From positions 296,556,167-296,620,166 of the forward strand of contig CM041779.1 in NCBI GenBank assembly GCA_023374045.1: a DNA stretch of 64,000 bases. The letters are read 5' to 3'. The notes under the pieces are model-generated. The model was given only the letters and a program-made list of their open reading frames with translations. It made no database searches and was not told the origin of the DNA. Source of the stretch: Limonium bicolor (Eukaryota; Streptophyta; Magnoliopsida; Caryophyllales; Plumbaginaceae). The translations under genes and the position numbers were made by a program. Shown here piece after piece: positions 1 through 11,407 of the stretch (its first letter is position 1; the number at the start of each line of letters is the position of its first letter).

Positions 1-545
1 TTGTTACTTCACGTGTACTCATCTAGACATAGATGAAATTCTATATTTTACACGAAGTTAAGTTAATACTTTCCTTAGTATTTAGTGTAATGAAGTTTTA
101 GATCTGCTTATTTTGTTTGTCATGGGATTATATTTGTTTACATGTATCAAATATGAACAAGAATATATCTCTATGAGGGCATTAGGAACACAAAATAAGT
201 CCCTCCACTAGTCCTCAACATTTCTCATCTGCTACTGCATTTCCTCTCGCAAAATTAACTTTAATATGTCCCCTCTTGCGCACCCTTTTCTTCATTTGAA
301 CAAGATTGGACAGATCAACGACTAATTGGAAACAACTTGGACTGAATTCCGCTGACCGGTTTGTGTTTCTCTGAGATAATATTGTAGATTACTTGCCTTT
401 GTAATTATAGGCAACATGTGACTCGTTGGTTTTTAATCTAATATATTAAATTTAATCTGTGTGTGTTGCAAATTTGCAAAACTATTGAGCAAATTTGATG
501 ATGATGTGCATCCAAATGGAAATAATATACTTTTGATTTTTATAG
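1..545 (+). other. Intron of the RFC3 gene
   Basis: AT-rich sequence with no coding similarity that I recognise. It ends in a pyrimidine/T-rich stretch and AG just before the first visible RFC3 exon, so it is read as intron. The exons for the N-terminal ~75 residues of the protein must lie upstream of the window. Confidence 0.7.
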
Positions 546-3500
546 GCTGGAACAAGGACACTTGATATTGAAATGACAACCATAGCAAGTACACACCATA
601 TGGAGCTTAATCCAAGTGATGCAGGATTTCAAGACAGATATATAGTTCAGGAAATAATAAAAGAAATGGCCAAGAATAGACCAATTGACTCCAAAGGAAA
701 GAAGGGCTTTAAAGGTAGGATTTATATCCTGGTTGTTTGTGTCAATTTGAATATTTTGTTACTTGATCAGTTGAACCTTTTATGGCGCTTTTCTTTTATG
801 GTTCTACCCACAGATCAATACTGCTAAATGATTGAAATTTTGAATGAATTATGTCTAGCGATCATTAATGTGAATGTTGTCGCTGCAGCTACTTTCGGAT
901 GAATTATTATGCTTGCTTCGGGTTCTTTGATTTTCTTCATTGATCAAAGGAGGAAAATGCTAGCTGTGAGCATGAAAAATCTGTTCACTGTGTACAAGGA
1001 AAGGAATAGCTTTTTCTTACTGATCAAACCTGTTGTTTTATTCTTTGAAATGTCAGTTTTGTTGCTTAATGAGGTTGATAAGCTCTCCAAAGAGGCCCAA
1101 CATTCATTACGAAGAACAATGGAGAAGTATAGTGCATCTTGCAGGCTGATCCTTTGCTGTAACAGCTCCTCTAAAGTTACAGAAGCTGTACGATCTCGAT
1201 GCCTTAATATGAGGGTTAATGCTCCTTCAGAAGGGCAGGTAAACAGTATTTTCTTGTTCGTTGACCCCTCTTTATGCAGTGGGTTGTGAGTGCTAATTGA
1301 GCAAGAGAATTAAAGGTTGGAGATGCCGAGTGAATAAGGAGAGGTGACATAGAAAAGTTAAATGTTTATCTGATTGGTACAATATACTCCTAAAGTTTGC
1401 AAACATTTGCTGAGATTAGAGCAGTGGGGGAAAGAAAGGGTATGGAAAGTTGTCTACACTGTAAATTTATTAGCTTGAGTGGCTTCCATTTTTACTGTAT
1501 TTTGTATCTCATGATGTGAGGGATTGCTTATCTCCATCGCTTTATACCTGTTTCCAGAGTCCTCTTTTTCTAAAAAAAAATTTGTATGCTGTATATAAAA
1601 CAATCACAGTATAATTTTTCCCTTCTTGTTTGCCTTTTCTTCCGTTTCATGCGACACTTCTGGCATAACCATGTTGAAATAATTGTTAAGGTGTCTTGTT
1701 GGATAGATAGCAGGCACCTTTGCTGACTTCCATCGTTGGCCACTGCTACCTTAACCTTTAATCTCTTGAACCATCCAAAGTATGCGTTTCTTCTTTACAG
1801 TTAAACATAAAGATTGACGAAGTTTGATTTGTCAAATCACAACAACAATGTATCTCTTAATAGCTAAAATGTGTGCTAACTAGAACATAGGTCAATGTAT
1901 TTGACCTTCTTGCTTCTAAAAGGTCAGAATGAGGCTGAGCCGAATTATTCTACTGACATGTAGTAGTTTAGAACTGCAAACTCTTAATTCCTTTAAAAAG
2001 GATCAATCTCTTTGGAATTTTTCTTTTGTTTCCTGATGACTTTGTATGGCAAAAATGTGATTCTACCTCTTTGCATCTCATTAGGACACCCACCTTCATT
2101 TTCTTTACAGTAACATTTGTTATGAGCGGAACTATATATATATATATATACTTGCATTCTTAATATTTTAATCCTTCATGCTCGTCATCCGAGTAATCAT
2201 TTGGTCTGACTTTGGTAAGAAGCATCATATAACTATCTTCTTGATTTTATGTGTGATTGAGCTCCTCCTAACTTGACTGCTGTTTTACTGTAGTGGTATC
2301 TTTCTGAAGGTAAACTATTTTTTGCAGATACTTAAAGTACTGGAGTTCATTGGAAAGAAAGAAGGGTTACAAATCCCACCTGGATTTGCCAATCGAGTAG
2401 CAGTAAAGTCCAACAGAAGTTTGAGGAGAGCTATCCTATTGTTGGAAACCTGCCGTGTCCAACAGTCAGTGGCAGCAAAAATCCTTTTTCTAAACCTCTT
2501 TATGTTGTCCCCTTTCCCCTATTTCTGTTAGAAACAGTTGCTGAAACTTGACGTTTGTTTAGGTACCCTTTTACTGCAGACCAGGCCGTACCACCAATGG
2601 ACTGGGAGGAATATATTTCAGAGATAGCGTCAGACATGATGAAGGAGCAGAGCCCAAAAAGGTTAAATATTTCAGCTGGCACTATATTCAGTGTTTCTCA
2701 TTTGTCCATTATTATCTTCTCCTGGAACTTATTAATCATATACTCTGCTTTAATGATAAAGGTACACAAATGAATGAATCGGGTAGATTTTCTAGGACTA
2801 TATTGACAAAGTAGGAGCGGCTGTAGACTTCATGCTGCATCTAATTTTATATGAGGCTCTTTAATTTGTTACGTTTGGTCTTATATTCATTGTGCTGTTT
2901 CCCATGCAAAGACATAGATGCATTATGTGTTTTAGTTAATATCAAGATTCAATTCAAGAACTTCTCATCTCCACTGTAATATTGCTTAGGCTAACCGTTG
3001 CTTACTATTTTGGCCTAGCAGTGTAGGAGCTGCATTTAGTATATGCTTGTGAAAATTCTTTTTACGTTCAAAGGGTGGCTATGGTAGATGTTACTTGTTA
3101 GCAGTTAAGAGAATGGGCAAATATGGAATGGTGCGGAAAACATCATGCCAAGTGCAAATGTAGAGTCTAGATGGTTACGTCACTTTAAATTGGCAATCTC
3201 CTGATTTGCTATCAGATTATTCTGCGGAGGTCTTATTTGTACGCCACCTGGCTGTGTAACAATGAATAACAAATTTGTATTAGTATTCTGTATGCTGAAC
3301 AATTCATCTCAATCTTTGTGAAATCTTCTAATTAATCAATTTCATTTGTGCAGACTATTCCAGGTTCGTGGAAAGCTGTATGAGCTGCTCACGAATTGTA
3401 TACCTCCTGAGGTTATTTTGAAGGTAAAGATTTGACATGCGAAGAATGCAATGAGATATCCAGTTGGTTAAAAAACCTCTGGTTGTTCTGTGGGGAGGCC

Positions 3501-4477
3501 ATTTAAGTCTTGCTTCATCCCCAGCTTAGGAAATCCAAAAAGATATGGTATGTGAAGATATTTGTTCCATGCACTAATATTTTTCATTATTGTGCTTTCC
3601 AGAAGCTGTTATCTGATCTATTGAAAAAATTGGATGCTGAACTAAAGCACGAAGTTTGCCATTGGGCCGCGTACTATGTAAGTTCTTCATTTTGAAATCA
3701 TATTAGTGAGGCATTGCTATATAGTGATTTCATGTGCGTAATAAGAGTCAAGAGCACAGCGGTGTGTGGCTGCTTCTTATCGGTCAGCTGAGGAGACAAT
3801 GTGACCCATGCAGAACTAGGCACCCAGATTGTTGTCTTATAATTAAATTCTGATGAAAGGATAAGAATTTTGGTCACCTAATTCTGGCCACATTTTATTG
3901 TGATAGACTCGGGTATCATGGCTTATTTTGTGCTGCCATCCTAAAATTCATTTCAAGATAATATATAGAACAGGTAGTTTTCAGGAAATGCATGAGATCG
4001 TGCTTGTTACGATAACAAAATACATTCTTGAACAATCTTCATATTTAATTTGAACAACCATCGTCTAAAGTAGAACAACTTTTATAATAACTCATAACTT
4101 TTGCATCAATCTGAACAATTAATACATTAACTTGAACAACCTTTGAATTTAAACGCTGCTCACCCCACAACCGGTTGTACAATAGTATTTACCACTGTCG
4201 GAGGCTATTTGTGCTGAAAATTTGTTGGCTCTCTACAGGAACATCGGATGCGCCTTGGACAGAAGGCCATATTTCACCTTGAAGGTATAGTTGTAGGGTT
4301 GATGGAGGAATTTTACTTTCTGGTGCTGATTGAATGATGACCTGGTGCTGTGCTTACTTCTGTTGATGAATTTATGTAAATTTCTTTCTTCAGTGATTAT
4401 TTTTTGTTTTTCTTGCAGCGTTCGTGGCAAAGTTTATGAGCATCTACAAGGCTTTCCTCATAGCGACATTTGGTTAG
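546..4477 (+). CDS. RFC3: Replication factor C subunit 3 (clamp loader), C-terminal eight exons
   Basis: Small subunit of the replication factor C complex, the nuclear AAA+ clamp loader that opens PCNA and places it on primed DNA. Exons: 546-714, 1057-1238, 2328-2464, 2563-2661, 3354-3423, 3603-3677, 4239-4284, 4419-4477 (TAG stop 4475-4477). They total 837 nt, exactly 279 codons including stop, and all introns are GT-AG (intron 3 uses GTCAGT). Visible family signatures are the Walker B region LLNEVDKLS (1063-1089), the RRTMEKY box, the SRC motif of RFC subunits (RSRCLNMR, ~1192-1215), a sensor-2-like SNRSLRRAIL (~2410-2440) and the C-terminal collar helices CHWAAYY and EHRMRLGQKAIFH. Sequence and exon order fit plant RFC3 (family ~350 residues). 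The P-loop exon is outside the window. No frameshift or stop is seen, so the gene looks functional. Confidence 0.95.
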
Positions 4478-5025
4478 TGAGGGATCTTCAGCGGAACTGG
4501 CTGGCTAAACCAACCTCTCAGCAGCCTCTATGCTGTATTTCCCCTAGTTTTTAATCCTTGGCTATAGGGTTGCTCCGAGGGAGCATTTTGTGTACTGCAA
4601 GAGCAAAGGTCGCCCATTGGCAGTGTTACTACATCTACCCTTTATGTAAAACACTAATCACGAGAGGTGTCCGTTCTGATTTTCAATGCACCCGCAGTTA
4701 GGCCAGTTCAAATTACCTTTTTTTGCTATTATGGGACTAAAGGCAGGATGCAACTTATTACTGGCTATGATGATGTGGATGTCATAACAAGGGAATGGAC
4801 GTCGCATATTGCTTGCACCGACGCACTAAATGAAACAATTGATCTTGTAATCATAAAAGACGAGCAATCAAACATCAGTTACCAATACATATTTGACAAA
4901 AGAGCAACCGGTAGATTAACCATATAAATTATCAACTTTTCAAAATTTGGAGTATTTCCGATGAGGTATTTTTTTTATACACTAAATAAAAGGAAAATCA
5001 AAACCCACACTTGGGACAATCCATG
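4478..5025. other. RFC3 3' UTR and downstream intergenic DNA
   Basis: No coding similarity recognised. The first few hundred bases follow the RFC3 stop and are probably its 3' UTR. An 86-codon open frame at 4667-4927 has no recognisable motif and is not called as a gene. Confidence 0.5.
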
Positions 5026-5552
5026 GTAGATTAACCATCTTATACGGTTGACTGATTTCGGTTAACTGAATATTTGGTTTACCATTCTATTTAGATGGGT
5101 AATCGAATCCGGTTAACCGTTTAATTCGATTTTCTAGAATCTAATTTCATTACCATTCTATATTTAGACCGGTTAATCTTTAGTTTGGTTCGATTTTTTC
5201 GATTAATCTTGTAGCTATTTTATTTATTGATGAGACCCATACCATTAATATTATAATATAACATTGATCATTCATCTAAATCATGAGTGACAAATCAGAC
5301 ATGTGATAAAAAATATAATAGTATGTATAATCTCTCAATAACTAACATTAAATATTGTATAAGGTAAACAAATGTTTATATAATTCGTTAACTGGTTGAC
5401 CATTATGGAAAATTCAATACAATTATCAAAATCGAAACCGAGGTTCGGTTAACCATACCGCAAGAACCAGTACGGTTAACCTGAAAATAGGAACACTTTC
5501 ACTTCAATTTCGGTCGAAAATCGTGATATTAGAATTTTTTGGGCAGCCCTAC
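5026..5552. repeat. Cluster of GGTTAACCG-type motifs, possible decayed hAT-type terminus
   Basis: About ten diverged copies of GGTTAACC(G) and its complement lie between 5036 and 5490. The stretch ends in GGGCAGCCCTA (5542-5552), which resembles a hAT terminal inverted repeat read inward. The same kind of subterminal motif packs both ends of the intact hAT at 14030-20336. A candidate opposite end, TAGGGTTGCTC near 4565, is only a partial match and no 8-bp target duplication is visible. This is therefore a possible remnant, not a delimited element. Confidence 0.35.
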
Positions 5553-6862
5553 CCCTTTGTTATAAACAGTTTATTGTCTATAAATGCCACAAACATTTGA
5601 CTGTATTTTATGACTTCTCAACTCTTTACAAACTAAACTATCAGTAAGCCTTTGAGTGTCAGAACAGAAAGAAAAAATTGTTAAGAGAATAGAATAATAT
5701 ATGCCTTGGAGAAGCTTATAGGTTGAATTCCACTCTGTTACAAAACTTCTACTTAGAGACAAATAAGAGCAGGGTGCCCTGGTACCTCCTGATAGTCCTC
5801 ATGGCATGTAGGCTAGCTTCTTAACCACAGCTGGCCATTTAACTCTTTTCATACATCAGGGGTCTACAAAAGATGGATCTAAATTCATGGTCTGGTCAGT
5901 TCTAGTTGCAACGACAGTGAACTCAGTCTCACTTTACAACATGCGGTTTCTGCACAACTTGGGAGTGTAAGAGCTGTATATTAAGGGATTTGTTCAAGTC
6001 TCCTATGTCCTATCATCATAGAAAAAGTAGTTGTTAGATGTCAAAACAGGATCAGATGTTGAGGCTCCAGTCAATACACACTGTCACAACTTCCTAATGA
6101 TGCCAGGGCCAGGGATGAGACAACAACCAATTCCAGACGAACAAGGTTCACATGGGCAGCTCAGATATGCACGGTAACAATCTCACATTGTTAAAATGAT
6201 CATCATACTCTTGAAACTAGAGCTAAGAGGAACTGTATCAAATAACAACCTGGATCATCAGCAAAAATTTGTTTTGTAGTCTCTTACCACGAAGGGGTTG
6301 AGTCATGATGTAGCAGATGCAAAATCCTGAATTGACAGCACCATAAGAGCCGTAGTGAAAGAGAAGATACACACAACCTGTAGGGCTTCCATGATAACTT
6401 TGCTGCCAGTTCTTGGTAATACATGATGTGTAGGGAGGACTTGAAACCACAACGTAGGTAGAACTTCACACCAGTGGTAAGAAATGATATGTTCATCCCC
6501 ACATACATACACCTGTAAGTACAAACAGATATGTCCTTTTCCCGAACTTGGATAATTTTGTACGTAGCATTTATCACAGTGTATTCTGAAATTATTGCTA
6601 GTATCAGAGAATAGACTTGAATAGAAAACAATATGAAATGATGTCCCTTAACTGATATTTGATGCTATCAACTAGATTATAAAATAATACATGACATACT
6701 ACAACAACTCTTCAGGTACAATCAGTGACGTCTCACTCAAAAGATTTACAGAAGTGCAAACAAAAAAGTGCCAATTGCCCTCGCAGTTGACATTCAAATG
6801 CTGATTTCACAAGAAAAAGAATCAAAACGTAACTTAAATTGTAGCTGACTAGATACTGTAGT
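5553..6862. other. Intergenic DNA downstream of the DnaJ-type gene
   Basis: Contains the presumed 3' UTR of the gene on the - strand (stop at 6863-6865). Overlapping open frames at 6238-6631 have no recognisable domain and look like chance frames. Nothing else is supported here. Confidence 0.5.
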
Positions 6863-8155
6863 TTAAAGATGACCTCTACCCCCACATCTTGAGCACATAA
6901 TGTTTCCACTGCCTCCACAACCTACATAAACATCAAATAAAAGGATTAACAGACAGTGGAAAGCCTGATTAGTTGACAGGAATTCAAAGTGTAGAATTTA
7001 ATCTAAGAGGATGAATACAATCATTGAGTTCTGGACCTTGACTTCCAGCTTAGCTAAAAATAATTCAGTGTACATTCTTTAGCAGACTCAGGAAAAGGTA
7101 TCAATATAAGTAATCTTGTTTGATTCACAGTATCTAAGTAATCTAGGATAACTCTTGGAAAGAGTCACTGATGACAATGATTTACTTGTAGCCATAAAAA
7201 GCATTCACTTCTGCATGCACTTGGACCCCTCATTCACATTATGAATTAAACAATATTGGAGGCAGAAATAATTTACCCAAACACCGGACTTTGACTATGA
7301 TTCCTTGGCTCTCCATTACAGAGTCAACATATAAGCCAGAACCAAGGCATGTAGTACAGAGAACAGCACCCTTAGCTAGACAAAGATTGCACCGAGGATG
7401 ATTCCCTATTACTTTTTCTGCAATTGACACGCCAACAGGTTCCTCTATAATCTGCTCAGGAATTGGTTTGTCATAGCAAAATAAGGATTCAAGAGTGCCT
7501 ATCCTCCTATGAGTGTCTCCAGTTGAGAGCGAACCAGTCTAACAAAACCACAAACAAAACACAATATAGTTAGTTACCACTTTGTCAAGTGAAGTCGAAA
7601 CAAATGTTCAAGGTCGGAGAAGAAGAACTGAATTTATATGCAATAAAGCTGATTCAAGTGACATGGCAGACATTTTACGAACTACAGTAAAAATGGAAAG
7701 ACATGATTGGGGGTATCTATAACGCCTTAAAAAATATAGCAACAGATGGGATGGAAAAAAAATTACGGGTTACTGTTCAGAAATACCAATTCCAGAATTC
7801 GCATAGAAATCAGAAGATATGGAATCACGGACAGCCAAAAACGTGGAAAATTTAGAATCATGTAGCACAAGTGCACCGCCATAAGTGAGAGAAATTGATA
7901 ATTTGTTGAAACCCGTATACAGCTTCATTGTATATTGATACGGATAGCAAGAGAAACAACCACCGAACCTCATGATTGTTATTGCTAGAGGCAGAACCGC
8001 TGGAAGAGCATTTCAATGGTGATTTGACGGGGCCGTGTTTGAGGAAGCCCCGACTGAAGATCGCAACAGTCTGCTGACTTGAACCGTCATGTGAAGGGGT
8101 AAACTTTTGACGGCAGAATAAGGAGATACCTCAACGCTGCAGCCATCGATGCCAT
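6863..8155 (-). CDS. DnaJ-type CxxCxGxG zinc-finger protein, plastid-like N-terminus
   Basis: Three exons on the - strand: 8155-7969, 7538-7277, 6921-6863 (stop 6865-6863), about 168 residues. The C-terminal half holds four zinc-binding motifs of the DnaJ cysteine-rich type (CNLCLAKG, CTTCLGSG, CLGCGGSG, CSRCGGRG) and no J domain, as in BSD2-like and DnaJ-related plastid chaperones. The last exon junction falls inside the third motif and restores it exactly. Exon 1 starts with MASMAAALR and continues Ser-rich, as a plastid transit peptide would; its GT donor and the exon 2 acceptor are both phase 0. One anomaly: exon 1 is 187 nt, so one extra base around 8093-8103 shifts the frame. This could be a sequencing error or a real lesion. 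Likely role, from the family, is thiol/zinc-dependent folding of plastid proteins; the exact member is not certain. Confidence 0.75.
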
Positions 8156-8524
8156 GGATAATTTTGTAAGAAGGGATAACTGCGACAATTCTCTCTCCGT
8201 GCTTGTCCAACGGCAGAGAAGCAGACAAGTGAAGGCGTGTGGTGTGGCCCCCAATTCGTTCTCCCTCGTAGTTAACGACGTCGATGGGTACGATGCTGCG
8301 GTGCCGTACCTCACCAAACCGAGCAGTGAAGGCAGCAAAGCAAAATAAGAGTCGAAGGCCTTTGGATAGTTTTTTTTTGGATCGAAACTTAATATATTGC
8401 ATATCAGCCATCCAAAATAGCATATGTTTTGTTACAAAATGAAACCCCATGGTTTCTCAGCACTTCTCCTTCAAGCTTAATAGCTTGAACCATCCAAATG
8501 GGGCATCATGTCCCTCCCAAATCT

Positions 8525-8579
8525 TCCACTCAAAGTAGTTTGTTTTTTGATAAAAAAAAAAAATCCACTCAAAGTAGTT
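8525..8579. repeat. 16-bp direct repeat flanking a 23-bp A-rich insert
   Basis: TCCACTCAAAGTAGTT occurs at 8525-8540 and again at 8564-8579, perfectly. Between them lies TGTTTTTTGA followed by T and a run of twelve A. Length and layout fit the target-site duplication of an extremely short LINE/SINE-type insertion with little more than its tail. Confidence 0.55.
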
Positions 8580-8646
8580 GTTGCATCTAGAGGCTAACAA
8601 TGCAGAAAATTTGAATACATATCCTTATCAAAACATAGTCTAATGT

Positions 8647-10715
8647 TTACATCCTTACAAAAATCAAAATAGAAAGAGGGGGAGGAAGTGGATTCCTCTT
8701 GCTTTCGGGAAAGGATGTCCTCAATTTCTTCAAACTTTCTCTGTTGTTGATAATCACCATCACATTTTTGATTTTGCTGCTAGCTGCAAGAGAAACTCCA
8801 TACTTGATCGTATCCACTTCAGCTAGAAGACTAGAAGCATCGCTTCTAGTTTTCCTGTTGAAAATATATTGCAAAACACCCGAATATAACATAAGTGCTC
8901 CACTACAAGTCATATTTTTTCCATATTTTCTATTACAGCAAACAAATAAGATAGAGAATTGGTCAAAAAATCAATCATTTTGGTCTTCAATGATCCTTTA
9001 TTTGTATTTCCTAGTTCCCATTTGATAAGCCTCTATGAAGGCCATATTAGAATTCAGACACTCTAGGAAGGGAATCTCTGGGTTGTGTCGAATTCAATTT
9101 CTGGCATCATAAATGGCCCACATTTGATTCATCACTTTTGCTATTTTCCTTTTCCCCCAACAATGAGCTTGATCTATGAACCAGTCTTGAATAGCATTAT
9201 CTCTGGCTCTAGGCAGTTGGTTAATATCAACACAACTTTTCCAAGCATCCTTTGATGTCCAACACATAAATAGACTATGTGTTTCTGTATCAATATCCCC
9301 ACACAATGGGCAGTTACCTTTTCCTGCTATTCTCCTTGAGATGTTAGCAAGGCAGGGTGTAGCTTTGTTTAGAAATTTTCAGATGAAGAGGTGTACTCTA
9401 GGGGGAGAGGTTCCTATCCAAGACTTTTTTTAAGAATGAGAAAGGAGTATATTTTGTGGATGTTTCTGCCTTAACACAACTTTCCATTAATTTTAAGTAA
9501 CCAGATTTGACTGAGTAATCCCCTGTATTGTTGTATAACCACCTCCAAGAATCTTTGCAGTTCTCTGTAATCGGAGTTTGGAGGATATTTTGGTGGTCTA
9601 GAGGTTGAAAAATGGATTTCACAAGGTTCTGATTCCAGGATAACCTGTCATCAGCAAGAAGGTGGTTGACTTTGTAAGTATGATGAGAGGTATTCTTTGG
9701 AGGAGTTGGTTTAGCAGGGGAGTTCTTTACAATCCAAGGATGGTCCCAAATTGAAGTGTTCTCTCCATCTCCTATAACTCTAACTGCTCCCAAATTAATA
9801 ACTTCAATGGCAGTAAGGATGGATTTCCAAATGGGGTTATCATTTTTCCCTTGGGTGGCTTGGAGAACATCTGTATTAGGGAAATAAAGGCCTTTTAAGT
9901 TCTTGGAAACTAGGCTATTTTCATTGGTCAGAATATTCCAGACTTGTTTGGCTAGAAGAGCTTTGTTGAAACTTTCTATTTCTTTGAACCCTAGCCCCCC
10001 TTTATCTTTCAGAGAGCACACATAGCTCCACTTTTTCCAATGCATGACTTTCTTCTTTGAGGACCTAACCCACCAAAATTGAGAGCAAATGACATCCATC
10101 CTGTCTATGATACCAGCGGGCAATTTAAAGAGTGACATGGTGTAGTTTGGTAAGGATTGTAGCACGCTCATTGTAAGGACAGATCTAGCTGCCTGAGATA
10201 TGGGTCTGTTCCACCCTCTAACTTTTTTTTAAGGGATTCAAGAATAAAACCAAATGTCTCTTTCTTGTTCCTCCCTACTTTCAAAGGGAGACCTAGGTAT
10301 TTGGAAAAGCAGTTAACTGGTTGGACATTTAGGATCAAAGCAATGGAGTTTTTTGTTGTTTGGGATAATTTTGGGCTGAAGACAATCTCATATTTGGCTT
10401 GATTAATCTGGTGTCCTGAAGTCACAAGAAAATTTGAAATGATTTTTTTCAAAGACTCTATATTTTTTCCATTGGCTTTCCCATAAAAAGATAATGTCAC
10501 CAGCAAAGGCAAGGTGAGAGATTTGAGGGGTTTGTTTTTAGAGGGTTATTCCTTCATAAGTCAGACCAGTCATTGCATTGTTTAGCATTCTGGATAAGGC
10601 TTTTTGGGCCAAGATGAAGAGAAAAGAAGAAATCGGGTCACCTTGTCTAATACCCCTTTTCTGTTCAAAACTATTCCCATGAGACCCATTGATGATAACC
10701 ATACCTTTGGATAGT
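8647..10715 (-). pseudogene. LINE ORF2 fragment: RT C-terminal part, zf-RVT, RNase H
   Basis: Broken ORF2 remnant. Segments: 10715-10530 (RT palm, RQGDP), 10512-10168 (KYLGLPL motif typical of plant LINE RT), 10171-9398 (connection region with FWW and KKKVMHW..W near its start), 9306-9094 (zinc cluster, then WAIYDARN) and 8913-8647 (RNase H, SLLAEVDTIKYGVSLA). Frame changes separate the segments, so no functional protein would be made. The same RNase H module occurs on the + strand at 45301-46080. Confidence 0.8.
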
Positions 10716-10720
10716 TAAAC

Positions 10721-10860
10721 TGGAATGGGTGAATGAATTGGCAAAAAAAATATCTCAAATAACACTCCCCAACAAAAATATTACTCATATAAACCTCCAC
10801 CAAAAAGCTAATTCCTAAAATAACACTCTCATGAGAAATCATCTCTTCAAAAGACGATTT
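10721..10860. other. Boundary zone between LINE and MULE
   Basis: AT-rich, non-coding. It contains a further copy of the MULE palindromic unit (~10829-10857), so the true MULE end may lie here rather than at 10861. No 9-bp target duplication could be matched. Confidence 0.4.
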
Positions 10861-11024
10861 CATTAATTCCCGAAGTTGAAATCGGCTTTTGACGATTTCA
10901 TAAAATCTCGCACCATGTTAGATGCTTACTCAGCGGGATAGAGGAGTTGTAAAATCGTCTTATGTAAAGATGACTTCCTAAAATCGTCTTCTCAACAGAT
11001 GATTTCACCTCTAATATACACCGC
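10861..11024 (+). repeat. MULE left terminal inverted repeat
   Basis: Pairs with 22623-22788. Contains several palindrome-like AAATCGTCT/AGACGATTT units, which also occur just outside and inside the arm (10829-10857, 11050-11100). Diverged from the right arm at scattered sites, so the element is not recent. Confidence 0.75.
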
Positions 11025-11407
11025 AACTATCTTTTCTACAACGGATGTAATCGTCTTTTCAAGAGACGATTTCTGTTGAAATCAATATGAAATCGTCTCT
11101 TTTCTCCTGTTTACAGCACTTGGAAAAAAAATTCCAAGTGTTGTAATACCACAATTGAACAACACACACTTGGAAAAAATTCCAAGTGTTGGAACACCAC
11201 AAATGAACAACAAACAACCTGTACATATTATGAACTCCCACACAATCACAATACTCAGATTCGCTTCAACACAAACATAACATTACAGAAACAAAAAAAA
11301 TGAAATGTTAACCCAATATAATAGTTTATAAGATAAGAAACATAAACAATAGTTATACAATCCCTAACTCAAGTTGTTTACAAAATGTAACAAATCTTAA
11401 ACCTACA

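Larger units (their letters stand above)
8370..10720 (-). mobile_element. LINE (L1-type non-LTR retrotransposon), 5'-truncated
   Basis: A - strand LINE whose poly(A) tail appears as the T run at 8370-8378. Reading leftward on the - strand one meets reverse transcriptase from the RQGDPISSFLFIL block (~10620-10650), the post-RT region, a zf-RVT-type CPLC...H...C cluster (~9270-9310) and the RNase H domain (8647-8913). The endonuclease and N-terminal RT are missing, and the right end stops near the MULE boundary. Typical 5'-truncated insertion. Confidence 0.85.

Noticed and set aside
4565..5552. Complete non-autonomous hAT element
   Set aside because: The left end matches only partly, no 8-bp duplication, and the motif cluster starts ~450 bp inside; reported only as a motif cluster.
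6238..6631. Overlapping 70-115 codon frames on the - strand
   Set aside because: No motif, overlapping frames in non-coding DNA downstream of the DnaJ-type gene.
7770..7973. 67-codon frame on the - strand considered as first exon of the DnaJ-type gene
   Set aside because: Its only donor (GAACA|GTAACC) is phase 2 and cannot join the phase 0 acceptor at 7538; exon 8155-7969 fits instead.
8013..8450. 145-codon frame on the - strand as an independent gene
   Set aside because: Overlaps the transit-peptide exon in another frame, runs into LINE sequence and matches no domain.
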